Source: Cryobacterium sp. GrIS_2_6 (GTDB lineage: Bacteria > Actinomycetota > Actinomycetes > Actinomycetales > Microbacteriaceae). Taken from it: a DNA stretch of 64,000 bases. Shown here one piece after another: positions 38,690 through 50,062 of the stretch. The DNA lies in NCBI RefSeq assembly GCF_035984545.1, contig NZ_JAXCHP010000001.1:3286001-3350000 (forward strand), given 5' to 3'. The notes beneath the pieces are model-generated. The model did no database searches. It was not told the DNA's origin and saw nothing but the letters and a program-made list of their open reading frames with translations. The position numbers and the translations under genes were made by a program. Numbering within the stretch: the first letter of the stretch is position 1; each line of letters opens with the position of its first letter.

Positions 38690-39871
38690 GTGCGGGTAAC
38701 TCACCTGTCCCTGACCGACTTCCGCAACTACGCGCAGGTCGAGGTTCCGTTCCATCCTGGACCGAACCTCATCGTCGGGAGCAACGGCCAGGGTAAAACC
38801 AACCTGGTTGAGGCCCTCGGCTTCCTGAGCACACTGGGTTCGCACCGAGTGTCGACGACGGCCGCGATGATCAGGTCGGGTGAGGAATCCGCGATCATCC
38901 GGGCCAAACTCGAGTACAACGGCCGGGACCTCCTCGCCGAAGTGCAGATCAACCGCTCGGGACTGAACCGGGCGCAGATCAACCGTTCGGTGATCAAGAC
39001 GAGGGAACTGCCGCGGTATTTCTCGAGCATCCTGTTCGCTCCGGAAGACCTCGCGCTCGTCCGCGGCGACCCGTCTGGACGACGCAGGTTTCTCGACCAG
39101 TTGCTCATTCTCCGGTCTCCGCGTCTCACCGGCGTGCTCGCCGACTACGACAGGGTGCTCCGGCAGCGCAATTCCCTGTTGAAATCGGCGAGGGCGTCCG
39201 GATTGCGCACAACCCAGCTCGGAACCCTCGAAGTGTGGGACGACCGTCTTGTGGAATTCGGTTCGGAGATCATCGACGAGCGGGCGAAGCTCGTCGAAGA
39301 GCTCGGCACACCCCTCCGCACTGCGTATGAGGCCGTCGTCGGCGCCGATCACGGGCCGGCCCTACTCGGCGCCCTCAGCATCCTCGGACTGGATGACACC
39401 CTCGGCAGCGAGGAGAGCACTCCCTCCGGAGCATCGGTCGCCACGAATGACGCCGGGGCGAAGGAGGCCGGGGCGACGGCCGACCTGTTCCGTGCGTCCC
39501 TGGCCGGCGTGCGCAGGAAGGAACTCGACCGTGGGATGACCCTCGTCGGACCGCATCGCGACGATGTGGTCTTCATGCTCAATGCCCTGCCAGCGCGTGG
39601 GTATGCGAGCCACGGCGAATCCTGGTCGTTCGCCCTCGCGCTCAAGCTCGCGGCCGCCGAACTCCTGCGCAGGGACTCCTCGAGTGGGGATCCGGTCCTC
39701 ATCCTCGACGACGTCTTCGCCGAACTCGACCAATCGCGCCGCAGCCGCCTCGCAGCCGCGGTCCTGGGATTCGACCAGGTGCTCATCACGGCGGCCGTGT
39801 TCGAGGATGTCCCCAAGCAACTGGCCGCGCACACGATTCACATCCACGCCGGAGAGGTCATCGATGGCTGA
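38690..39871 (+). CDS. recF: DNA replication and repair protein RecF
   Basis: SMC-like ATPase that loads RecA at gaps. It has HLSLTDFRNYAQVEVPF, Walker A (VGSNGQGKTNLVEAL), the signature near SWSFALALKLAAAELL and Walker B (PVLILDDVFAELD). 393 residues. A Ser/Ala/Gly-rich insertion of about 30 residues lies before RASLAGVRRKELDRG. GTG start, 8 bases after dnaN. No gnd gene separates dnaN and recF, unlike some actinobacteria. Confidence 0.93.
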   Translation: MRVTHLSLTDFRNYAQVEVPFHPGPNLIVGSNGQGKTNLVEALGFLSTLGSHRVSTTAAMIRSGEESAIIRAKLEYNGRDLLAEVQINRSGLNRAQINRSVIKTRELPRYFSSILFAPEDLALVRGDPSGRRRFLDQLLILRSPRLTGVLADYDRVLRQRNSLLKSARASGLRTTQLGTLEVWDDRLVEFGSEIIDERAKLVEELGTPLRTAYEAVVGADHGPALLGALSILGLDDTLGSEESTPSGASVATNDAGAKEAGATADLFRASLAGVRRKELDRGMTLVGPHRDDVVFMLNALPARGYASHGESWSFALALKLAAAELLRRDSSSGDPVLILDDVFAELDQSRRSRLAAAVLGFDQVLITAAVFEDVPKQLAAHTIHIHAGEVIDG

Positions 39872-40352
39872 GCAGAGCGAGGCCGCACGGGTCTACCTGC
39901 GCTTCAAGGACGTGTTCGGCGACCCGAACGCGAAGCGCGTCAAGGCGAGGCGCCGGGTGCGAGACGACACCGGCTCGAGTGTCCCGTTCGGCATCGGCCG
40001 CGATCCGCGTGGCCTCGGGGACACGATCGACTCCCTGACCCTGCAACTGGGCTGGAATTCACCCCTCGCGCAGTCGGAACTGCTCGCATCCTGGATCGAA
40101 CTCGCCGGTGAGGAAACCTCGAAACACTCCACTCCCGCTGGCATCGACGAGGGCGTCCTGACCGTGCACTGCGAGTCGACGGCGTGGGCGACCCAGCTGC
40201 GCATGATGCGTGTCGAAATCATGACGCACATCTCGGTCCGGTATCCGGACGCGGGCATCCTGTCAATCCGTTTTCAGGGACCCAACGCTCCCTCCTGGAA
40301 AAAGGGTCCCAGATCAATTCCAGGGCGCGGTCCACGCGATACCTACGGCTAG
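39864..40352 (+). CDS. DUF721 family protein (DciA-like)
   Basis: A 162-residue protein with the DUF721 core (WIELAGEETSKHSTPAGIDEGVLTVHCESTAWATQL, given here by key parts WIELAG and LTVHCESTAWA). DciA members of this family help load the replicative helicase where DnaC is absent, and this genome's dnaB lies 22 kb away. ATG at 39864 overlaps the recF end by 8 bases. The basic N-terminus (KRVKARRRVRDD) and the C-terminus are variable. Confidence 0.85.
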   Translation: MAEQSEAARVYLRFKDVFGDPNAKRVKARRRVRDDTGSSVPFGIGRDPRGLGDTIDSLTLQLGWNSPLAQSELLASWIELAGEETSKHSTPAGIDEGVLTVHCESTAWATQLRMMRVEIMTHISVRYPDAGILSIRFQGPNAPSWKKGPRSIPGRGPRDTYG

Positions 40353-40429
40353 GGAGCCAAAACAGGTCAACCGACTAGGCAAAACGCGTCAGATCCCCGT
40401 TTATGGCCGGGAGACCATGCCCTGTTTGG

Positions 40430-40435
40430 TAGACT
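40430..40435 (+). promoter_or_regulatory. -10 element of the gyrB promoter
   Basis: TAGACT lies 40 bases before the gyrB ATG, and AGGAGC (40460-40465) is a ribosome site between. No clear -35 is seen. Confidence 0.4.
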
Positions 40436-40474
40436 CAAGGGTCGCCCGCGCGACGGTCAGGAGCTCCATAACAG

Positions 40475-42440
40475 ATGTCAGTCGAACCATTGATCGAGCC
40501 GGAGCATGGATACGGCGCCGACGATATCCAGGTCCTCGAAGGACTTGAAGCCGTTCGGAAGCGCCCCGGTATGTATATCGGGTCGACCGGTCCCCGAGGT
40601 CTGCACCACCTGGTCTACGAGATTGTGGACAACTCGGTGGACGAGGCCCTCGCGGGACACTGCGACACGATCGGCATCGAGATCCTCGCCGACGGAGCCG
40701 TGCGCGTCGCCGACAACGGGCGAGGCATCCCCGTCGACATCCACAAGGCGGAGGGCCGTTCGACGGTCGAGGTCGTCCTGACCGTGCTCCACGCCGGTGG
40801 AAAATTCGGCGGCGGCGGTTATTCGGTCTCCGGTGGCCTCCACGGCGTCGGAAGCTCCGTGGTCAACGCGCTGTCCTCCCGGCTCGACGTCGCGGTTCGC
40901 CGTCAGGGCCACGTGTGGCGGCAGAGCTTCCACGACGGTGTCCCGGTCGCCCCGCTGAGCCAGGACGAAGCCTCCGAGGAAACCGGAACGACGATCACGT
41001 TCTGGCCGAGCGCCGAGACCTTCGAGACCACGGACTTCGACTTCGAAACCCTGCGGGCGCGCTTCCAGCAGATGGCGTTCCTTAATAAGGGACTCACCAT
41101 CACGCTCACCGACGAACGGCCGGAGCACCTCGACGCAGAGGGCGCCCCGATGCACAAGACCTTCATGTACGAGAAGGGACTCGTCGACTACGTCGAGTAT
41201 CTCAACCGTGCGAAGAAGGCCGAACTCGTCAACGAGGAGATCATCTCATTCGACTTCGAAGACCACGAACGCAAGATGGCGCTCGAAGTGGCCATGCAGT
41301 GGACCACCGCGTATACGGAGAGCGTCCACACCTACGCGAACACCATCAACACCCATGAGGGCGGCACCCACGAAGAGGGTTTCCGCGCAGCGCTCACGAC
41401 CCTCGTCAACAAGTACGCGAGGGAAAAGGGCATCCTCAAGGAAAAGGATGACAACCTCACCGGCGACGATGTGCGTGAAGGCCTGACCGCGGTCGTGTCG
41501 ATCAAACTCGCCGAACCGCAGTTCGAGGGCCAGACCAAGACGAAGCTCGGCAACACCGAGGCGAAGTCCTTCGTGCAGAAGGTCGCCAACGACCAGCTCT
41601 CCGACTGGTTCAACCGCAACCCGATCCCGGCCAGGGAGATCATCCGTAAGGCTCTCCAGGCCTCGAATGCCCGGATGGCTGCCCGCAAGGCCCGCGAAAC
41701 CGCCCGGCGCAAGGGCCTCCTCGAGGGTGGCGGCATGCCGGGCAAGCTCAAGGACTGCCAGAGCAAGGACCCCTCGCTCTCGGAGATCTTCATCGTCGAG
41801 GGTGACTCGGCCGGCGGCTCCGCCGTGCAGGGTCGTAACCCGGAATACCAGGCGATTCTGCCCCTTCGCGGAAAGATCCTGAACGTGGAGAAGGCCCGTC
41901 TCGACCGTGCCCTCGGAAACGCCGAGGTCCAGGCCATGATCACGGCCTTCGGCGCCGGCATGGGCGAGGAATTCAACCCGGATAAAGTGCGATATCACAA
42001 GATCGTCCTGATGGCCGATGCGGATGTCGACGGCCAGCACATCACGACCCTCCTGCTGACCCTGTTGTTCCGGTATATGCGGCCGCTCATCGACCTCGGC
42101 TACGTGTACCTCGCGCAGCCGCCGCTGTACCGGCTCAAATGGACGAATGCCCCGCACGAATACGTCTACTCCGACAAGGAGCGCGACGCGCTGCTCGCCG
42201 ACGGCGCTGCTGCGGGCAAGCGGATCCCCAAGGACAACGGCATCCAGCGCTACAAGGGCCTCGGCGAGATGGACTACAAGGAGCTGTGGGAAACCACGAT
42301 GGCGCCTGAGACCCGCACGCTGCTCCAGGTCACGCTCGACGACGCAGCGGCTGCGGACGAGATTTTCTCCACACTGATGGGCGAGGACGTCGAGTCCCGC
42401 CGCAACTTCATCCAGAAGAACGCGAAGGACGTGCGTTTCC

Positions 42441-42451
<11 letters not shown>
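40475..42451 (+). CDS. gyrB: DNA gyrase subunit B
   Basis: ATPase subunit of gyrase, which adds negative supercoils. It has the GHKL ATP site ([47 protein letters not shown]) and the TOPRIM motifs EGDSAGGSA and [11 protein letters not shown]. 658 residues, no insertion. The last 11 bases overlap gyrA, so the subunits are coupled. Confidence 0.97.
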
Positions 42452-45018
<2,567 letters not shown>

Positions 45019-45026
<8 letters not shown>

Positions 45027-45429
45027 TGTTGCTGAGAAACTTGCCAAGAAGTCCGGCCGGAGGCCCACTGTGACAACCAAGCAGGTGCGGCTCAAGCTGG
45101 TGTACATCGACTTCTGGTCGGCGGTGAAGCTGTCGTTCCTAATCGCCCTGTGCCTCGGCATCGTGACCATCGTCGCGACCTTCCTGATTTTCACGGTGCT
45201 CAACGGCACCGGGATCTTCGGCAAGATCGACGCACTGTACGCCGATATCGCGGGGTCTTCCTCCGATCTGGCCAGCATCCTGTCCATCGGCAATGTCATG
45301 GGCTTCGCTGTCGTCGTGGCGGTGCTGAACACGGTCGTCATCACGGCCCTGGGTGCCGTTTACGCCGTGCTGTACAACCTGAGCGTGAAGATCACCGGCG
45401 GACTGCTCGTCGGCTTCACGAATAACTAG
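45019..45429 (+). CDS. DUF3566 family membrane protein
   Basis: A 136-residue membrane protein always found after gyrA in actinobacteria; role unknown. It has two or three helices ([27 protein letters not shown], shown in part; [20 protein letters not shown]) and the family motif [12 protein letters not shown] at 45019 overlaps the gyrA stop by 8 bases. It ends the gyrB-gyrA transcript. Confidence 0.88.
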
Positions 45430-45467
45430 CTCGACCTTCTCCACCCGCGTCACCCGCGTCACCGCCG

Positions 45468-45514
45468 CTCCCAATCGGGCAGCATCCGAATCGAATCGGC
45501 TGCTCGATTGGGAG
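45468..45514 (+). terminator. Terminator of the gyrB-gyrA-DUF3566 transcript
   Basis: CTCCCAATCGGGCAGC (45468-45483) pairs with 45499-45514 with one mismatch around a 15-base loop. No strong T-run follows. Confidence 0.6.
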
Positions 45515-45554
45515 AAACCGGAGGTTTCCGGTAGTCTCAAATCTGCCCAATAAG

Positions 45555-45628
45555 GGGGATATAGCTCAGTTGGTTAGAGCGCTTCACTGATAATGAAGAG
45601 GTCCCAGGTTCAAATCCCGGTATCCCCA
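45555..45628 (+). tRNA. tRNA-Ile (anticodon GAT)
   Basis: Cloverleaf with acceptor stem GGGGATA/TATCCCC, D-arm AGCTCAGTTGGTTAGAGC, anticodon GAT at 45589-45591 and T-loop GGTTCAAATC. CCA is not encoded. First of a tRNA-Ile, tRNA-Ala pair after gyrA. Confidence 0.97.
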
Positions 45629-45717
45629 CGCAGTTACAGTTTCACGCAGTCGCAGTTCTATGCAGTAGCAGTTATAAGACGTACCGGCCGTTCCGGCCAT
45701 CACCCCCGTGAATGTAC

Positions 45718-45790
45718 GGGGCCATAGCTCAATTGGTAGAGCGCCTGCTTTGCAAGCAGGAGGTCCGGGGTTCGATTCCCCGTGGCTCCA
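45718..45790 (+). tRNA. tRNA-Ala (anticodon TGC)
   Basis: Cloverleaf with acceptor stem GGGGCCA/TGGCTCC, anticodon TGC at 45751-45753 in loop CTTTGCAAG and T-arm GGGGTTCGATTCCCC. CCA is not encoded. Confidence 0.97.
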
Positions 45791-45794
45791 CAAT

Positions 45795-45826
45795 CTGCAC
45801 GAGAATGACTACTGCACGAGAATGAC
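45795..45826. repeat. 15-base tandem direct repeat after tRNA-Ala
   Basis: CTGCACGAGAATGAC occurs at 45795-45809 and 45812-45826, a period of 17 bases, just before the shared terminator stem. Confidence 0.8.
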
Positions 45827-45860
45827 AGAAGGCCCGCATCCAGTGGATGCGGGCCTTCTG
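45826..45860. terminator. Bidirectional terminator between tRNA-Ala and the membrane-protein gene
   Basis: A perfect 16 bp stem, CAGAAGGCCCGCATCC with 45845-45860, closes a 3-base loop. On the plus strand it is followed by TGTGTCTCTGTCTGTT. It also sits 15 bases after the stop of the minus-strand gene. Confidence 0.85.
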
Positions 45861-45874
45861 TGTGTCTCTGTCTG

Positions 45875-46402
45875 TTACGACTCGACGGACGTTTCGTTCT
45901 TGGGCTCGTCGTCGGCGACCCAGAGCTCGTCATCGGCGCGGAACGTCTGCCAGACGGCGTACGCGACTCCTGCGGCGGCGGCCAGGGCGACACCGAGCGC
46001 GATGTATGCGCCGGCCCCCGGGCCCTTCTTCTCGATCACAACGGGCTGCTGGAAGTGCAGGCGGCTGAGGGCCGCACGAACGCGGGCATCCCTGGCGACG
46101 TCTCCGACGCTCATGACGGTGCCGATAGCAGTGCCGATGCCGGGAAGCACCTTCGTGACGACCTGGCTGCGCACATCCTCTGCGAGATCCTGGGTTGCCT
46201 GGATCTTCGGGCGTACCAACTGGTCGTAGCTGTCGCGGACACGGGGAACGACTTCCTCGCGGGTGAGCACCCCCGCCTGGTGTGCGGCATCACGTGCGAG
46301 CACGTTTGCCCGATCGAGAACCTCCTGCTGGTGGTTCCACAACTCGTCTGCGCTCTTGCGCAGCTTCGTAAGTTCCTTGCGGCGCTTGCGTGACAGGCTC
46401 AT
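45875..46402 (-). CDS. Hypothetical single-pass membrane protein
   Basis: A 175-residue product with a basic helical N-terminal two thirds (SLSRKRRKELTKLRKSADEL, RVRDSYDQLVRPKIQATQDL), one C-terminal membrane helix (GAYIALGVALAAAAGVAYAVW) and an acidic tail. The domain pattern suggests a coiled-coil cytoplasmic part anchored in the membrane. No family could be named. It is a single gene with its own terminator, divergent from the cyclophilin gene. Confidence 0.75.
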   Translation of the reverse strand: MSLSRKRRKELTKLRKSADELWNHQQEVLDRANVLARDAAHQAGVLTREEVVPRVRDSYDQLVRPKIQATQDLAEDVRSQVVTKVLPGIGTAIGTVMSVGDVARDARVRAALSRLHFQQPVVIEKKGPGAGAYIALGVALAAAAGVAYAVWQTFRADDELWVADDEPKNETSVES

Positions 46403-46524
46403 CTGGACCCTCCATCGATGTCATGTGGCGAACACCATCCATCTTGCCACGCAATACCGCAAGAGGGCTTCGGATGGCGTGGACGGTCAGGATCTGTCTT
46501 CGCGCCTGTGCAAGAATTGACCCC

Positions 46525-47064
46525 ATGTCAAAGCACACCGCCGTCGCAACGCTCAATACATCGCTCGGACCGATCAAGGTCAACCTCTTCGGCAACCACG
46601 CGCCGAAGACGGTGAAGAACTTCGTGGGCCTCGCCACCGGCGAGATCGAATGGAAGCACCCCGGCACTGGCAAGGTCTCGAAGACCCCCCTCTATGACGG
46701 CACCGTCTTCCACCGCATCATCAAGGACTTCATGATCCAGGCCGGCGACCCGCTCGGCCAGGGCACCGGTGGCCCCGGCTTCCAGTTCGACGACGAGATC
46801 AGCCCCGACCTCGACTTCACCCAGCCGTACGTCTTCGCGATGGCCAACGCCGGCATCCAGGGTGGCCGCGGCACCAACGGGTCGCAGTTCTTCATCACGG
46901 TCGTCCCGACCACGTGGCTGCAGGGCAAGCACACCATCTTCGGCGCCGTCGAGGACGAAGCCTCCCGCGCCATCGTCGCGAAGCTTGCCACCGTGCCGAC
47001 CGATGGCCGTGACCGTCCCCTCACCGAGGTCGTCATCGAGTCCGTCACCGTCGAGCAGGTCTAG
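46525..47064 (+). CDS. Peptidyl-prolyl cis-trans isomerase, cyclophilin type
   Basis: Cytosolic prolyl isomerase that assists folding. It has YDGTVFHRIIKDFMIQAGDP, NGSQFFITVVPTTWLQGKHT and the tryptophan associated with cyclosporin binding. 179 residues, no signal peptide. ATG at 46525 follows an AAGAAT hexamer by 7 bases, suggesting a leaderless message. It matches PpiA in the mycobacterial origin region. Confidence 0.93.
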   Translation: MSKHTAVATLNTSLGPIKVNLFGNHAPKTVKNFVGLATGEIEWKHPGTGKVSKTPLYDGTVFHRIIKDFMIQAGDPLGQGTGGPGFQFDDEISPDLDFTQPYVFAMANAGIQGGRGTNGSQFFITVVPTTWLQGKHTIFGAVEDEASRAIVAKLATVPTDGRDRPLTEVVIESVTVEQV

Positions 47065-47075
47065 GCCCACTTCGA

Positions 47076-47915
47076 ATGACTGACCTGCCCGGATCCGCAG
47101 CCAATTTCTGCTATCGGCATCCGGGCAGGCAAAGTTTCATTCTCTGTCAGCGTTGCGGGCGCACCATCTGCCCGGAGTGCCAGACACAGGCCGCCGTCGG
47201 CGTAATCTGCCCCGAGTGCATGAAGGAGCAGCGGCAGAACGCCCCGCGCACCCGCCCGGCCCTGCTGACCCGCATCTCCTCAAGCCGTGGGCCGGTCGTC
47301 ACGTACGGCATCATCGGGGTCACCTTCGCGGTGTTCCTGCTGCAGCTCGTCCCCGGATTCGACGTGACGAGCGCATTGCTCTATGCGGGCATCTATTCGT
47401 ACCCCGGCAGTTTCGAGCCCTGGCGAATGCTCACCAGTGTCTTCGTCCACTCGACCAGCTTCATCTTCCACGTGCTTCTCAACATGTACACACTGTGGAT
47501 ATTCGGCCAGATCCTCGAGGGGATGCTCGGCCGCGGTCGATTCCTCGTCCTGTACCTTCTGAGTGGTCTCGCGGGTTCGCTCGGGGTGCTGTTCCTCGCT
47601 GGTCCGCTCACACCGGTCGTCGGGGCGTCCGGTGCCATCTTCGGCCTGATGGGCGCGTTCCTGGTGATCCAGAGGCGCCTCGGGGGCAACTCAACACAAT
47701 TGCTGATCCTGGTCGGAATCAACCTCGTGATCGGCTTCCTGCCGAACCTCAATGTTGCCTGGCAGGCGCATGTCGGCGGCCTGATCGGCGGGGCGATCCT
47801 CGGCCTGATCTACGTGCAGACCCGGCGCAGCAAGCACCAGTCGCTGCAGAACTTGCTTGTCGCTGGCTTCGCGATCGTGCTCGTCGCCCTGAGTTTCGTC
47901 AAGTTCCTGGGCTGA
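47076..47915 (+). CDS. Rhomboid family intramembrane serine protease with N-terminal zinc-finger-like domain
   Basis: Membrane protease that cuts substrates within the bilayer. A 45-residue N-terminal domain has cysteine pairs (CQRCGRTICPEC and VICPEC) plus an earlier YRHPG, resembling a B-box zinc finger. Six helices follow with the serine in GASGAIFGLMGAFL and the histidine in AWQAHVGGLIGG. The asparagine-bearing HVLLNMYTLW fits the oxyanion site. 279 residues. It lies 11 bases after the cyclophilin gene. Substrates are unknown. Confidence 0.9.
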   Translation: MTDLPGSAANFCYRHPGRQSFILCQRCGRTICPECQTQAAVGVICPECMKEQRQNAPRTRPALLTRISSSRGPVVTYGIIGVTFAVFLLQLVPGFDVTSALLYAGIYSYPGSFEPWRMLTSVFVHSTSFIFHVLLNMYTLWIFGQILEGMLGRGRFLVLYLLSGLAGSLGVLFLAGPLTPVVGASGAIFGLMGAFLVIQRRLGGNSTQLLILVGINLVIGFLPNLNVAWQAHVGGLIGGAILGLIYVQTRRSKHQSLQNLLVAGFAIVLVALSFVKFLG

Positions 47916-47918
47916 AAG

Positions 47919-47966
47919 TTATCCACAGGTCTGTCCACAACTGGGGATAATTACACCGGTGTAATT
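47919..47966. promoter_or_regulatory. DnaA-box pair and 18 bp palindrome between the rhomboid gene and crgA
   Basis: TTATCCACA (47919-47927) and CTGTCCACA (47931-47939) match DnaA boxes. They are followed by AATTACACCGGTGTAATT (47949-47966), a perfect palindrome. The genes on both sides converge here, so this is not an ordinary promoter region. Confidence 0.55.
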
Positions 47967-47993
47967 GGCCCCTAAAAGGGGGTAGCCGAGAGG

Positions 47994-48239
47994 TTAACGC
48001 CAGCGGGTCGTCATCAGGAAGCCGACGAAGGCGATCCCGAATCCAACGAGGATGTTCCAGGAGCCGAGGCCGGCGATCGGCAGGGTGCCCTGGCTCACGT
48101 AGAAGACGATGATCCACGCCAGTCCGATGAGCATGAAGCCGAACATGACTGGTTTGAACCAGACGGCGTTCGGGGCGTCCTCGCCAGAGCGAACGACCTC
48201 GGTGCGGGCGGGCTTGGTGCGGGGATTCGTTCGTGCCAT
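47994..48239 (-). CDS. crgA: Cell division protein CrgA
   Basis: Small membrane protein that links FtsZ, PBPs and other divisome parts in actinobacteria. The 81 residues have a basic N-terminus (ARTNPRTKPARTEVV), two helices (MFGFMLIGLAWIIVFYV, WNILVGFGIAFVGFLM) and the typical end TTRWR. ATG at 48239 was chosen over an upstream start because the family starts there. It is divergent from the sortase gene. Confidence 0.92.
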   Translation of the reverse strand: MARTNPRTKPARTEVVRSGEDAPNAVWFKPVMFGFMLIGLAWIIVFYVSQGTLPIAGLGSWNILVGFGIAFVGFLMTTRWR

Positions 48240-48305
48240 GCCTGCGATTCTAGCGCCATTGCCCATCAGGCGACCTCTCCAGGGCCTGCCGGCCACCACT
48301 GCCGA

Positions 48306-48311
48306 TTAGAA
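48306..48311 (+). promoter_or_regulatory. -10 element for a probably leaderless sortase transcript
   Basis: TAGAAT ends 8 bases before the ATG at 48320 with no ribosome site between, placing transcription start at or near the initiation codon. Confidence 0.45.
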
Positions 48312-48319
48312 TCGGAACC

Positions 48320-49153
48320 ATGTCCGACGCCACCCCGCCCGCTGCGCAAACGGAGAGTCGCCGCGAGCGGCGCGCTTCCCGGCGCCGCAGGCCGGTGAGC
48401 GTGATCGGTGTCATCGGTGAAGTGCTCATCACGGGAGGCGTGCTCGTCTTCCTTTTCATCGCCTGGCAACTGTGGTGGAACGACCTCGTCGTTGCCGGGG
48501 AACAAGCGAGCGCGGCCAACCAGATCAGCCAGCAGTGGATCGGCGACGCGCAGGCGGCCAGCGCGACGCCAACGCCGACCGCCACGAACACGCCGAGGGC
48601 CGTTCCCGTCCAGACGCCGGGCTTCGGGACTCCCGTCGTCAGCGTCGCCCCCGCGGAGGCGCAGCCGTTCGCCGTGCTGTACGTGCCCCGCTATGGCTCC
48701 GCGTACTCGCGCACCATCGCTGAGGGCGTCGGCCACAACGTGCTCAACAGCCCACGCCTCGGTATCGGGCACTACCCCGGCACTCAGATGCCCGGCGAGG
48801 TCGGGAACTTCGTCGTGGCGGCACACCGCAGCGCCAACGGCGGCGGCATGCACCTGATCAACGAGCTGCAGCTCGGCGACCCCATTTTCGTGCAGACGGC
48901 CGACGGGTACTACACATATCGGTTCCGTGACCTGGAATACGTGCAACCGACCGACGTCGGCGTGCTCGCCGCCGTCCCGCACGCACCGGGGGCGACCGCG
49001 ACCGATCGCATCATTACCCTCACGAGTTGCAATCCGCTCTATTCGACGGCGGAACGCATCATCGCCTACGGCGTCTTCGATTCCTGGCAGCCCATCACGG
49101 CCGGCCCGCCCGCGGAACTCGCCGCCATCATCGCAGCCCAGGCCGCGGGCTAG
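48320..49153 (+). CDS. Class E sortase
   Basis: Membrane-anchored transpeptidase that attaches LAxTG-type proteins to the wall. After an Arg-rich N-terminus and one helix (VIGEVLITGGVLVFLFIAW) comes a Thr/Pro linker. The sortase fold carries the catalytic histidine in VVAAHRSA, cysteine in LTSCNPLYS and arginine in TAERIIAYG. 277 residues. Class E sortases near crgA and pabA are standard in high-GC actinobacteria. Confidence 0.92.
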   Translation: MSDATPPAAQTESRRERRASRRRRPVSVIGVIGEVLITGGVLVFLFIAWQLWWNDLVVAGEQASAANQISQQWIGDAQAASATPTPTATNTPRAVPVQTPGFGTPVVSVAPAEAQPFAVLYVPRYGSAYSRTIAEGVGHNVLNSPRLGIGHYPGTQMPGEVGNFVVAAHRSANGGGMHLINELQLGDPIFVQTADGYYTYRFRDLEYVQPTDVGVLAAVPHAPGATATDRIITLTSCNPLYSTAERIIAYGVFDSWQPITAGPPAELAAIIAAQAAG

Positions 49154-49162
49154 GAGGCTCAT

Positions 49163-49324
49163 ATGTACGCAGCACTGTGGCGGGTCCTCCCCGGCCCGCT
49201 CTGGCTCCGCATCCTCCAGGTGCTGGTGCTCATCGCTCTTGTCCTCTTCGTCCTCGCCACGTGGGTTTTCCCGTGGGTGGACACCATCGTCAACAGCCAG
49301 GAATCGACGGTCGGCACCCCATGA
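49163..49324 (+). CDS. Small single-helix membrane protein between sortase and pabA
   Basis: A 53-residue product with one long hydrophobic helix (WLRILQVLVLIALVLFVLAT) followed by WVFPWVDTIVN. AGGAGG lies 6 bases before the ATG at 49163, and the stop overlaps the pabA start (ATGA). Coupling on one side and a 9-base gap to the sortase suggest a real gene. Its function is unknown. Confidence 0.75.
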   Translation: MYAALWRVLPGPLWLRILQVLVLIALVLFVLATWVFPWVDTIVNSQESTVGTP

Positions 49325-49959
49325 CCCGCATACTCGTCATCGACAACTACGACAGCTTCGTCTACACCCTCAACGGCTACCTGATGGAGCTCGGAGCTGA
49401 GACCGAGGTCGTGCGAAACGACGCGTTCGCGCCGGAGGATGCCGCAGCGCGCATCGCCGAGTTCGACGGTGTGCTGCTCTCGCCGGGGCCGGGGAAGCCT
49501 GCCGACGCGGGAGTGTCCATTGCAGTCGTGCTGGCCGCGTTCGAGGCCGGCTCGCCGCTCTTCGGCGTGTGCCTGGGGCACCAGGCGATCGCTGAAGCCT
49601 TCGGGGCCACGGTGACGAACGCCGAGGAGCTCATGCACGGCAAGACGAGCCAGGTCACGCACGACGACAGCGCTTTCTACGCGGGCGTTCCGCAGCCCTT
49701 CACGGCGACCCGGTACCACTCGCTCGCCGTCGTCGATTCCACCGTTCCGAGCGACCTCGTCGTGACCTCGCGCACGGCCGGCGGCGTGATCATGGGGCTG
49801 CGGCACTCATCCGCTCCGATTCTCGGCGTGCAGTTCCACCCGGAATCGGTCCTGACCGAGGGCGGCTACCTCATGCTTGCCAACTGGCTGGCCCTCACCG
49901 GCCTGCCAGAGGCTCAGGAGACCGCGCGAGGACTCCACCCCATACTCAAGCTTTCCTAG
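49321..49959 (+). CDS. pabA: Glutamine amidotransferase, PabA/TrpG type
   Basis: Supplies ammonia for aminodeoxychorismate or anthranilate synthesis. It starts MTRILVIDNYDSFVYTL and has SPGPGKPADAG, the nucleophile cysteine in GVCLGHQAIAEAFG, and histidine and glutamate in QFHPESVLTEGG. 212 residues. The ATG overlaps the upstream small gene by 4 bases. Location matches trpG/pabA in mycobacteria; use in folate rather than tryptophan synthesis is inferred because no trp genes are close. Confidence 0.9.
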   Translation: MTRILVIDNYDSFVYTLNGYLMELGAETEVVRNDAFAPEDAAARIAEFDGVLLSPGPGKPADAGVSIAVVLAAFEAGSPLFGVCLGHQAIAEAFGATVTNAEELMHGKTSQVTHDDSAFYAGVPQPFTATRYHSLAVVDSTVPSDLVVTSRTAGGVIMGLRHSSAPILGVQFHPESVLTEGGYLMLANWLALTGLPEAQETARGLHPILKLS

Positions 49960-50062
49960 GGTTAGTCCGCACGGCTGTGCTCCGAAGCGAGGGGCCACGG
50001 TCGCTCCGTTAGAGTGTTCGTTTCGACGGTTCAACGTTTCGACGCTGGGTGGTCGCGCCCGG

